A stretch of DNA of 7,824 nt, taken from positions 47,618-55,441 of the forward strand of contig NVWJ01000016.1 of NCBI GenBank assembly GCA_002746235.1. Direction: 5' to 3'. Source of the DNA: Planctomycetota bacterium. Its GTDB lineage: Bacteria > Planctomycetota > UBA1135. The position numbers were made by a program, and so were the translations under genes. Shown piece after piece: positions 1-6,466 of this stretch (position 1 is its first letter; every line of letters starts with the position of its first letter). The notes beneath the pieces were generated by a model that saw only the letters and a program-made list of their open reading frames with translations, made no database searches and was not told the DNA's origin.

Positions 1-596
1 ACCACCGGCACAATGTTACGCCCGATCTTGTTAGCCAAGATGACGGCCTCTATGTATGGATCATCTTTAAATCCATTACATATAATTAAGCGTTCTGGGT
101 GGTCGGCAGTCATCGGCATCACTGCCAATAATTCCGGCTTACTCCCAACCTCCAAACCAAAACGAAACTCCTGTCCAAACTCCACCAACTGTTCGACCAA
201 ATGCCGCTGTTGATTCACCTTAATCGGGTAAACCGCGTGATAACTGCTTTGGTATCCGTTCTCCTCTATAGCAGCTGCAAAGGCCGCAGCTAAATGCGCG
301 AGACGGTTTTGCAGGATGTCTGGGAACCGTAGAACTAAAGGGGTCGAGTATCCGCGGTCCGCTAGCCCTTTCACTATTTCACTGAGGGCAACTCCATGAA
401 TACCGCGCCGCGATGGGTCGACCAGTAAGGCTCCATCTGCCTGCACCCGGAAATAGCCCTGAGACCATCCTGGGACTTGATAGAGATCAGATGATTGATG
501 AATCGTCCAATCTAAGTGGGTCGGGGAGACGGGTCTCAAGCTCCCATTGTGCCGTGGTTCGAAAGAAAGAGGAAGGTTTTGCAGGACTGCTACCAA
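1..596 (-). CDS. speA: Biosynthetic arginine decarboxylase SpeA, N-terminal part (cut by window start)
   Basis: SpeA is a PLP-dependent cytoplasmic enzyme that converts arginine to agmatine and CO2, the entry to polyamine synthesis. Reading the minus strand shows its N-terminal landmarks in order: the WTI...SDLYQVPGWSQGYF opening, LVLRFPDIL, the VYPIKVNQQ block whose lysine (codon 219-221) is the expected PLP-binding residue, GLEVGSKPELLAV, and LIICNGFKDDPYI running into the window edge. About 198 codons are present; the family is usually over 600 residues, so the C-terminal two thirds lie outside. The start is unsure. Recognisable homology begins near 515 and the frame has no ATG. I chose TTG at 596 because AGAGGAG lies just upstream, although with only 3 bases of spacing; TTG at 539 is the alternative. 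It is divergent from the small gene at 618. The identification is firm and the start is weak. Confidence 0.9.
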   Translation of the reverse strand, partial: MVAVLQNLPLSFEPRHNGSLRPVSPTHLDWTIHQSSDLYQVPGWSQGYFRVQADGALLVDPSRRGIHGVALSEIVKGLADRGYSTPLVLRFPDILQNRLAHLAAAFAAAIEENGYQSSYHAVYPIKVNQQRHLVEQLVEFGQEFRFGLEVGSKPELLAVMPMTADHPERLIICNGFKDDPYIEAVILANKIGRNIVPV

Positions 597-617
597 AAAC
601 TCCTCTAAACTCGGAGC

Positions 618-887
618 ATGGCTACTATCACTATTCCTGTAAACGGTACTGACGTCACCATGAATGTTGCACGCAACACTGAGCACAATACTGTCACCGT
701 GACTTTCATGGCCCCACCGGGGGCAGGCGGTCCGGCTCAGTCCCAGCCATTTTCATCCATTTCTGAAATTTGCAGTAAGCAAGCTGAAAACGGTTGCACC
801 TATTGCATGCGACCAAAGCCTGGACTCAGTTGGGGCCAGGTTGTTTCCGCAGCTGACTTGAAGTGGGAAGTTTCCTGTACCGCTTAA
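618..887 (+). CDS. Small four-cysteine protein of unknown function
   Basis: I do not recognise this 89-residue protein. It has no signal peptide or membrane segment. The first 30 residues are rich in Thr and Val in an alternating pattern, suggesting beta strands, followed by a Pro/Gly/Ala-rich stretch at about 32-44. A cysteine cluster follows (C52, then C60-x2-C63) and a last cysteine at C87, two residues before the end, so it could bind metal or form disulfides. Codon use looks like a real gene. The ATG has a GGAG only one base upstream, so initiation signals are poor. It lies 17 bases before the sigma-factor fusion on the same strand and is probably co-transcribed, so a role with that protein is possible but unproven. 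The opposite frame is also open here as an upstream extension of speA, which lowers confidence slightly. Confidence 0.6.
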   Translation: MATITIPVNGTDVTMNVARNTEHNTVTVTFMAPPGAGGPAQSQPFSSISEICSKQAENGCTYCMRPKPGLSWGQVVSAADLKWEVSCTA

Positions 888-904
888 AGAGCATTAATTA
901 ACTC

Positions 905-3808
905 GTGCCTGCCCCCCACATTAAGCCCGAGCAACTCCTCCAGCATCAGGACTGGCTGTTTCGCTTGGTCCGCAAGCTGGTGAAAGATGACTTCACCGCG
1001 GACGACATGGTTCAAGCAACTATGGTCGAGGCTTTGGCGAATGAGAAGGCGGGTGCCTCAAATCTTCCGGGCTGGTTGAGTTCCACTGCAAAACGTTTAG
1101 TCGCGCAGTCTTGGCGCTCCGAGTATCGCCGGCAGGAACGTGAACAAAAAGTAGCCATCGATGACCATGCGATTCTCCATCAGAGTGCTGAAGTCACGGA
1201 GCTCTTCAACGTGGCCAACCGAGCGCTCGGCGATTTACCGGAACAGGAGCGCGTCGTCATTATGCTCCGGCACATGCAAGGGTGGAAATCCGAAAGGGTC
1301 GCTGCAGAACTTCAAATCCCTGTGCAACAAGTTTACCGCGACGCGGAACGCGGGTGCAAAAAGCTAAAAGACCGCCTTGAAAGTAAGTACGGGCGAGAAT
1401 GGAAAGCCAGTTGCATCGGCATTCTTGGAATCCCACTTGGCCGCGCCTCTGCGTCCACCCTGAGTATCGCACTTGGCATTGCTGCGAGCATTGCGGTTGT
1501 CGCTGCAGGCCTTTGGTTGGGTGGTGTGTTTGAAGGAAAAAATATACCTGAAACCGAATTGGCTGGTGCCACGGTGGCTGGGAACAAGCAACCGAGTGTG
1601 GCTCAGATTCTAGGCGCTGGGTTGCCGGGTGCGATGAACCGCAGTAGTTCCTCTTCTTCCTTGAATCTGGAAGACTCCTACCCAGTTCAGGTCCTAGATC
1701 CTGATGGCCACTCGGTTCAAGGAGCAAACGTGCGAATCTACTTCCCTGATGGCTTAGGTGTTCTCTCAAGCGCTTCTCGCAATGAGACCACCGACGACCT
1801 GGGCATGGCGCTATTCCACCTGCCGCCCAACCTAAAGCCAGAAGCGGTTCACGTCCGGGCTGATGGGTTCTTTTTTCTAAACCAATACCAGCCTGATTTT
1901 GTGCTTGGAGAACCCTTGGTCGTTTCATTGCAACAAGGCAGCATTCCAGTCAGTTTCCAGCTGGGCATGCCACTGCAAGGCGTCACCCTCGAAATCCGTA
2001 GCACCGATGGCTTAGTCGGTGTTTGCAAAACAGATGAATCTGGCATGGCTCACTTAAGTCTGCCACACCCTGGAAGTTATCAGGTTCACCCACTCCCATT
2101 TCCTTATCAAACGAGCCCCGTTTCTTTTCATTTATTAGCAACTGGCAATGAGTTCGCCATACCTGTTCCCTTTCATGAGGTAGATTCCTTCACCCTTCGG
2201 GCTACGGATTCTATAAACGGAGAGACTCTTTCAAGTGCGAAGTTTTTTCTTCACTGGAGAAACCTCGACGCGGATGGGCACTTGGCGGATGTGGAAGAAT
2301 TGGAATTGCAAAGCACCAGAGGCTTACTCCATTATGAGCAGGTTAATGAAGAACCCATCCAATCGAGCATTCGAGTAGAAGTCGATGGCTACCAGGATTC
2401 CTTTGTAGAGCACGTTGGGGATTCGTCCGTCACCTGGCCAGTAAAGATGCAGGAAATCGAAGTGGTAAGAGCAACCGTGGTGATGGCATCGCAGCGCTCC
2501 CTAGTCTCTGTAGCATTCCATTCCGGTAACGCCTCTTTTTCGTTCCCGCCGATGGACTCCTATTCGGTCAGCTGGAGAGACCAAACTTTGGGCGACCTAG
2601 AGATCCTAGATACCACGACTTTTTTGTTTCCTCGCCCCAAGCAAAGCATGGGAAATCGATTCAGCATTGCTGCAATCGATGATTTGGGTAACCACTGGTA
2701 TACGAATGATCTTGCTCTTGCCGACTTCATGGGCCCAGCTCCAGAATTTCATCTTCTGCCTTTATTCGAAAACACCACTACGTTTCAATTCCTGGGGGGC
2801 CCTGAACCCGACTTCAGTAATATTTATTCACTCGACCTCACCCCAACCCTTCCGGAACGGAATGACAGGAGGCTATTTCCGGACCCAAATGGAGTCGTGG
2901 AATTGGCCACAACTTTAGGAAACCAGTGGACCTTAAACCTGAGGCTCGAAAACCTGGAAATTGGACTTTCCTCCACCCCACCGGTTGGAGCAGCAAACCC
3001 CACCTATACCGTCGCCTTGCCACCTAGGGAAAGCTCACTGCATGGCACCGTCTTCGATTCCGCCGGATTACCTCATCCAGATGCAAGGGTCGAGGCCAAA
3101 CCTAGAACCGATGTCATGGTTCATGGCCCTGGAACTGTAAAACACCATGGAGCCACTTTCATTCTTGCTATCAAAGGCGGAGTCATCCATGGCGAGGCTC
3201 TGTTTCCTGGGGTATATGACATTACAGTCACTCATGACGGCTTCAGTTTTTCTCAAATGGTAAGCACTGGAGAAGTTTTTGTGATGCAAGCGCCTGCAAT
3301 GGCACAGTACCAATTACGCGTCCGTGATTATGAAACCCATGTTCCATTAGCAGCGTCACTCATGGGGCCAAATGAAAATGTTGAGCAGGGCTTTCCTTGG
3401 AAGCTCTCGAATTCCGACTCCGTTACGGGACACCTCACATTCCGTATCCTGGCCTCCGATTCACCCGGAGATTTCTTCATCCAAGCGTATGGATACGAGC
3501 TTCTCTTGCTCTCTGATTTTCTTTTTGGAAGTCCGCAGGTTGCTTACCTAAGGCCTGCTCAAGAGATTAGTTTTTCATACTCTCAGCTAGGAATCGAAGC
3601 CGACGCAGATGCGCATTGGACTGTCGATTCGTGGGGGAACGATATGGATCCAAGAAATAATACTATTCGCAGATCCACCGCACACTTAACCATCAAGAAT
3701 GCACCCTTTGAACCCTTTGTGTTAATCGAACGGAACCCTGATGGCAGCAAAACCGGCCGGTCCATAGCCGTAGTGAATAACGACACCTTTACTGTTCACA
3801 GTTCTTAG
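905..3808 (+). CDS. ECF sigma-70 factor fused to a transmembrane helix and a large beta-rich extracytoplasmic domain
   Basis: The first 160 residues form an ECF sigma factor: region 2 at about 10-80 (DWLFRLVRKLV, TADDMVQATMVEAL, LPGWLSSTAKRLV) and region 4 at about 108-158 (LGDLPEQERVVIMLRHMQGW, then a helix-turn-helix at VAAELQIPVQQVYRDAERG). A single hydrophobic helix follows at about 184-207, then a linker with six serines (247-252). Roughly 700 residues of beta-rich sequence come next. Carboxypeptidase-regulatory or Ig-like repeats are suggested at about 259-325 (PVQVLDPDGHSVQGANVRI) and 709-795 (HGTVFDSAGLPHPDARVEA ... LFPGVYDITVTHDGF). Predicted topology is sigma domain in the cytoplasm and tail outside the membrane. 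Typical ECF factors are about 170-200 residues; long C-terminal extensions are known in Planctomycetota. No separate anti-sigma gene is visible, so the tail may sense and the anchor may restrain the sigma domain (inference). GTG start; no convincing Shine-Dalgarno site. Confidence 0.9.
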   Translation: MPAPHIKPEQLLQHQDWLFRLVRKLVKDDFTADDMVQATMVEALANEKAGASNLPGWLSSTAKRLVAQSWRSEYRRQEREQKVAIDDHAILHQSAEVTELFNVANRALGDLPEQERVVIMLRHMQGWKSERVAAELQIPVQQVYRDAERGCKKLKDRLESKYGREWKASCIGILGIPLGRASASTLSIALGIAASIAVVAAGLWLGGVFEGKNIPETELAGATVAGNKQPSVAQILGAGLPGAMNRSSSSSSLNLEDSYPVQVLDPDGHSVQGANVRIYFPDGLGVLSSASRNETTDDLGMALFHLPPNLKPEAVHVRADGFFFLNQYQPDFVLGEPLVVSLQQGSIPVSFQLGMPLQGVTLEIRSTDGLVGVCKTDESGMAHLSLPHPGSYQVHPLPFPYQTSPVSFHLLATGNEFAIPVPFHEVDSFTLRATDSINGETLSSAKFFLHWRNLDADGHLADVEELELQSTRGLLHYEQVNEEPIQSSIRVEVDGYQDSFVEHVGDSSVTWPVKMQEIEVVRATVVMASQRSLVSVAFHSGNASFSFPPMDSYSVSWRDQTLGDLEILDTTTFLFPRPKQSMGNRFSIAAIDDLGNHWYTNDLALADFMGPAPEFHLLPLFENTTTFQFLGGPEPDFSNIYSLDLTPTLPERNDRRLFPDPNGVVELATTLGNQWTLNLRLENLEIGLSSTPPVGAANPTYTVALPPRESSLHGTVFDSAGLPHPDARVEAKPRTDVMVHGPGTVKHHGATFILAIKGGVIHGEALFPGVYDITVTHDGFSFSQMVSTGEVFVMQAPAMAQYQLRVRDYETHVPLAASLMGPNENVEQGFPWKLSNSDSVTGHLTFRILASDSPGDFFIQAYGYELLLLSDFLFGSPQVAYLRPAQEISFSYSQLGIEADADAHWTVDSWGNDMDPRNNTIRRSTAHLTIKNAPFEPFVLIERNPDGSKTGRSIAVVNNDTFTVHSS

Positions 3809-3838
3809 TCTTCGTAGCGCAGTTATCCTCTGCACTTC

Positions 3839-4786
3839 ATGATTCGCTCCGCTACCGCTTCCTTTTTTGCGCTACTCCTGTTATTCGCGCTAGGAAGTTG
3901 CCGTGGAACTGCAACTCCAGAGCTTTCTGCAGAAGAGCTCGATCACCCCTCCTTCCTTTGGGAAGTTGAGAAGGATGGCACCCGCGCGTGGCTATTCGGC
4001 ACCATGCACTTCACTGATCCGGAAGTCACGACTCTAGGATTAGAGGTGCATCAAGCACTAGACGCTGCCGATGCCATCTTTACCGAAGTCATAGAGACTC
4101 CAACCTCCGGCGCAATCGTTTCTCAAGCTGGTTCCTTGCCTGATGGGCAATCGCTGGCCGACATTGTTTCACCAGAACTGCTGCAACGATTACACGGTTA
4201 TTTGAAATCGCGCCGACTACCAGTAACTTCGATGGACTCCTGGCGCCCGTGGATGGTAAGCCTGCAAATCGGCCAACTCGATGCCATCCCCTACTTGTCA
4301 CCTGGAGTGAAGTTAGATGTGCAACTCATGCATCGAGCTGAAGCCGATGGCAAGGAATTTGGTGCGGTGGAAACTGTCGAAGAGCAACTACGCGCTCTTG
4401 CTTATGGAAGCGTGGAAGAGCAAGTTCACATGCTTTCGATTAGTTTGAACAAGCTGATTGAGGAACAAGCGTTGGGTATTTCCAGCGTTGTGAAGTTACG
4501 CGATCTCTATCTAGCTGGCGACGGCGATGCCCTATGGGAATTCGCCATGTCGGAAACCGATTTAGATGATCCTATCCAGAACGCCTGGCTGAATGCGATC
4601 CTGCAGGAACGCAACTTACGTATGGCGCAACGCATTCATGTGCGCTTGCAAGAGCATCCAGAGAAGGCCACGTTCTTTGCCTTTGGAACGCTGCATTTCG
4701 TCGGCCCCAACAGCATTGGCGAACACTTAAAGTCTTTAGGCTATAGCGTCACACGGATAGAGCACATCGCTCCGGAAGGCCTCTAA
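3839..4786 (+). CDS. TraB/GumN-family lipoprotein (putative metalloprotease-like)
   Basis: This 315-residue protein has an N-terminal lipoprotein signal: a hydrophobic stretch at 8-18 followed by the lipobox LGSC with Cys21, so it is expected to be membrane-anchored and extracytoplasmic. The TraB/PrgY/GumN family hallmarks are present: WLFGTMHFTD with GTMH at 54-57, an acidic residue after the next helix (FTEVIET, E83), and the C-terminal FFAFGTLHFVGPNSI with GTLH at 283-286. The two GxxH motifs are related to those of the TIKI metalloproteases; bacterial members mostly lack a proven substrate. It starts 30 bases after the sigma-factor fusion on the same strand and probably belongs to that transcript, making it a candidate extracytoplasmic partner of the sensory tail (inference). 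No Shine-Dalgarno site precedes the ATG. Its stop overlaps the stop of the convergent aminotransferase. Family assignment is firm; activity is not established. Confidence 0.88.
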   Translation: MIRSATASFFALLLLFALGSCRGTATPELSAEELDHPSFLWEVEKDGTRAWLFGTMHFTDPEVTTLGLEVHQALDAADAIFTEVIETPTSGAIVSQAGSLPDGQSLADIVSPELLQRLHGYLKSRRLPVTSMDSWRPWMVSLQIGQLDAIPYLSPGVKLDVQLMHRAEADGKEFGAVETVEEQLRALAYGSVEEQVHMLSISLNKLIEEQALGISSVVKLRDLYLAGDGDALWEFAMSETDLDDPIQNAWLNAILQERNLRMAQRIHVRLQEHPEKATFFAFGTLHFVGPNSIGEHLKSLGYSVTRIEHIAPEGL

Positions 4787-5955
4787 ACTAGGCTTTCTAC
4801 GGCTTCGGCAAGACGTAGATATTCCGATTCGGTGTTGTAGATGTGAGTGGAAAAACGCACCACCGTGCCAAGGTCATTGGGCAATGGAATCGCAGGGATT
4901 TGAATCCCCCACTGATCATGAAGTTCGGCATAAACGCTGGTGCCGCGTTTTTCGACCGTCTTCACCGCAGCATCGGGGATAAACACTGAAGCCATGGTGC
5001 CAATCATGCTGTCCGGCGCCGGCAGTTCGGTGCCCCAACGCTCAGCAAGCATGGTGCGCATGGAAAGTGTTAAATCGTGATTGCGTTGCATGATGGCATT
5101 CCATCCGCCGTCGACGAGTGCGTCCATGAAATCGATGACATCGGCAATGCTGCCCCAGGCGGTTGGATCGAAAGTTCCGGTCCAATCGAACTCTTGCAGG
5201 AAGCGCGAACGATTATCGGTAGCAGCGTTGTAACCATGACTGATGGTCACCGGATGAATGTCCGCTTGCAACTCCGGACGCACATAAAGAAATGCCGAGC
5301 CTTTCGGAGCACAGGTCCATTTATGCAGGTTGCCGGTGTAATAATCGGCGCCTAACTTTTGCACCTGCAGCGGGATTTGCCCGGGAGCATGGGCGCCATC
5401 GACCAGAACGCGCACTCCTTTGGCTTGCATGGCAGGAATGATGTCCTCAACTGGCAACACCAAAGCCGTCGGACTCGTAATGTGATCCACCAAACAGAAC
5501 ACCGTGCGCGCGGTGACTTTGGCCATCATGGCGTGCACTATTTTTTGCGGGTCGGTTAATGGAAAGGGCAACTCCACCACCACCACGGTGGCTCCCCAGC
5601 GCTCGGCATGGAAATCCAGAGCATTACGGCAGGCGTTGTATTCATGGTCGGTGACCACGATCTCATCGCCCGGCTTCCAGCGTTGCGATGCAATCGCCGC
5701 ATTGACTCCATGAGTAGCATTGGGCACAAAAGCCAAGTCCTCCATGGGTGCGCCCACGAATCTAGCCAGCCGTTCCCGCGAACGATCCAGCAAGGAGGTC
5801 CGATGCCCCATAAACCGCACTGGCTCGGTTTCTAACTCCTGACGTAACTCTTGCTGGCGCAGCTGAATGCGTGCTGGACACGCCCCATAGGAGCCATGAT
5901 TGAGGAATGTCACCTCAGGATCCAGAGTCCAATGCCGGCGGTAAGGATTCTTCAT
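4783..5955 (-). CDS. Class V aminotransferase-fold PLP enzyme, isopenicillin N epimerase-like
   Basis: A 390-residue fold-type I PLP enzyme, near the usual family length. It opens with RRHWTLDPEVTFLNHGSYGACP, typical of the CefD (isopenicillin N epimerase)-like branch. PLP-site features are visible: NATHGVN (about 79-85, phosphate cup), VDGAHAPGQ (Asp186, pyridine nitrogen contact) and GNLHKWTCAPKG with the Schiff-base Lys212. The C-terminus has VRFSTHIYNTESEYLRL, the small-domain ending shared by class V enzymes. The only cysteines are 26, 109, 154 and 215, and there is no Cys at the HCA position of SufS-type enzymes, so it is unlikely to be a cysteine desulfurase or selenocysteine lyase. 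The true substrate cannot be told; many relatives are generic epimerases, lyases or aminotransferases. The frame stays open upstream to 6075, but MKNP at 5955 is the best start because homology begins there. It is divergent from the selenoprotein gene, 44 bases away. Confidence 0.88.
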   Translation of the reverse strand: MKNPYRRHWTLDPEVTFLNHGSYGACPARIQLRQQELRQELETEPVRFMGHRTSLLDRSRERLARFVGAPMEDLAFVPNATHGVNAAIASQRWKPGDEIVVTDHEYNACRNALDFHAERWGATVVVVELPFPLTDPQKIVHAMMAKVTARTVFCLVDHITSPTALVLPVEDIIPAMQAKGVRVLVDGAHAPGQIPLQVQKLGADYYTGNLHKWTCAPKGSAFLYVRPELQADIHPVTISHGYNAATDNRSRFLQEFDWTGTFDPTAWGSIADVIDFMDALVDGGWNAIMQRNHDLTLSMRTMLAERWGTELPAPDSMIGTMASVFIPDAAVKTVEKRGTSVYAELHDQWGIQIPAIPLPNDLGTVVRFSTHIYNTESEYLRLAEAVESLV

Positions 5956-5999
5956 AAAAACCAGTGTAGAAGCGCCTTCGCTTGACCTAGAATGCTTGT

Positions 6000-6344
6000 A
6001 TGAACAGACAATCTCTGATTGGCTTGTTGCCTCTTTTTGCCCTTGGCGCATGCGCCCAGCCGCAAAGTGGTACACAGGATGAGACTATGGTTGAAGAAGC
6101 CATGGTGACTCAAGCTGAGGAGGCGATGGTGCAAACTGTCAACCTCAGCGTGACTGGAATGACCTGAGGCGTCACCTGAGTGGGCAAAGTCAACTCGGCC
6201 CTTGCCGCTCTACCGTGGGTAGAGGAACATTCTGTAGATTTCAAAAACAAAATAGCCACGGTCGTCGTTAAGAGCGACAGCTATGACGAGGCCGCAACCC
6301 TCGCAGCGATTGAGGCTCTCGACTTCGGAGTCACGGTTCTTTAG
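6000..6344 (+). CDS. Selenoprotein lipoprotein with HMA domain; two in-frame TGA read as selenocysteine
   Basis: Reading from ATG 6000 through TGA at 6165-6167 and TGA at 6177-6179 to TAG at 6342-6344 gives 114 residues. The N-terminus is a lipoprotein signal (LIGLLPLFALGACAQ, lipobox LGAC, Cys18), so the protein should sit on the outer face of the inner membrane or in the periplasm. A Glu/Met/Thr-rich linker (about 24-45) leads to an HMA domain at about 46-113 with the expected beta-alpha-beta pattern: VNLSVTGMT-U-GVT-U, VGKVNSALAALPWVEEHSVDF, NKIATVVV, AATLAAIEALDFGVTV. The TGAs, residues 56 and 60, fall in the metal-binding GMTCxxC motif. The spacing is U-x3-U instead of C-x2-C. A TAG at 5988-5990 blocks longer starts; no Shine-Dalgarno site is visible. 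HMA proteins such as MerP and copper chaperones bind soft metals; here a selenol pair may bind metal or do redox work (inference). The alternative, a pseudogene with two nonsense mutations, is much less likely. Confidence 0.88.
6176..6198 (+). promoter_or_regulatory. Tentative stem-loop downstream of the first UGA
   Basis: CTGAGT (6176-6181) can pair with ACTCGG (6193-6198) with one G-U pair, leaving an 11-base loop that begins with G, 14 bases after the first TGA. It includes the second TGA in its 5' arm. Competing pairings exist (GGGC 6182-6185 with GCCC 6198-6201; GGCAA 6183-6187 with TTGCC 6202-6206), so a specific fold cannot be settled by eye. Confidence 0.25.
6208..6224 (+). promoter_or_regulatory. 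Candidate SECIS hairpin for the second UGA
   Basis: CTCTACC-GTG-GGTAGAG forms a perfect 7-bp stem with a three-base loop beginning G-U in the RNA. It lies inside the coding region, 35 bases after the second TGA. Bacterial SECIS elements are hairpins just downstream of UGA with a G, often GU, at the start of the apical loop, and the distance here is near the far end of the usual range. It codes for the ALPWVEE part of the HMA domain. Binding by SelB is inferred, not shown. Confidence 0.55.
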
Positions 6345-6363
6345 AGAAGCCAGAGCTTCCCCT

Positions 6364-6393
6364 GGCCACAGCAGAAATGCTGTGGCCTTTTTT
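6364..6393 (+). terminator. Rho-independent terminator of the selenoprotein gene
   Basis: A perfect 10-bp GC-rich stem, GGCCACAGCA pairing with TGCTGTGGCC, with a GAAA tetraloop and six T residues immediately after it. It begins 20 bases beyond the TAG stop at 6342-6344. It isolates the selenoprotein gene from the promoter at 6438, so that gene is probably monocistronic. A dedicated strong terminator right after this stop also supports the view that the reading frame really ends there and not at either TGA. Confidence 0.93.
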
Positions 6394-6437
6394 AATGCCT
6401 TGTAAGCACTAGCTTTAGGGAGATCCATACCGGGTTA

Positions 6438-6466
6438 TTGACAGCTTATCCACATTGCTCTATATT
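6438..6466 (+). promoter_or_regulatory. Sigma-70-type promoter for the membrane protein / regulator pair
   Basis: TTGACA at 6438-6443 and TATATT at 6461-6466 are separated by exactly 17 bases, an almost consensus housekeeping promoter. Transcription would start near 6472-6474, leaving a leader of about 24 bases before the ATG at 6497. It lies downstream of the terminator at 6364-6393 and upstream of a strong ribosome-binding site, so position and orientation agree. Confidence 0.8.
6446..6454 (+). promoter_or_regulatory. Single consensus DnaA-box match in the promoter spacer
   Basis: TTATCCACA matches the DnaA box consensus TTATNCACA exactly and sits between the -35 and -10 elements. I found no cluster of boxes or AT-rich unwinding region, so this is not an origin. 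A single 9-base match in a window this long may well be chance. Confidence 0.2.

Noticed and set aside
247..652. Plus-strand 79-codon open frame at 413-652
   Set aside because: Antisense to the recognisable SpeA N-terminus and overlapping the start of the 618 gene; no protein-like features.
1260..1928. 222-codon open frame on the minus strand inside the sigma-factor gene
   Set aside because: Its translation is rich in Arg/Gln/Pro with no domain pattern, and it lies antisense to the well-supported sigma region 4 and membrane helix; it is a shadow.
4783..5955. The class V aminotransferase next to the selenoprotein gene as a selenocysteine lyase or cysteine desulfurase
   Set aside because: No cysteine is present after residue 215, so the active-site Cys of SufS/NifS/CsdB-type enzymes is missing; the N-terminus matches the isopenicillin N epimerase-like branch.
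5956..6075. Upstream extension of the aminotransferase to the ATG at 6075
   Set aside because: The extra 40 residues are low-quality sequence, overlap the selenoprotein gene in antisense, and family homology begins at MKNPYRRHW.
6165..6179. The two TGA codons as pseudogene mutations or a TGA-to-Trp/Gly code change
   Set aside because: Both fall in one metal-binding motif where cysteine is expected, the rest of the domain is intact, and TGA serves as a normal stop at 7052-7054, where the frame beyond is not coding-like.
6446..6454. DnaA box as evidence of a replication origin
   Set aside because: Only one match, lying inside a promoter spacer, with no box cluster, AT-rich region or replication genes.
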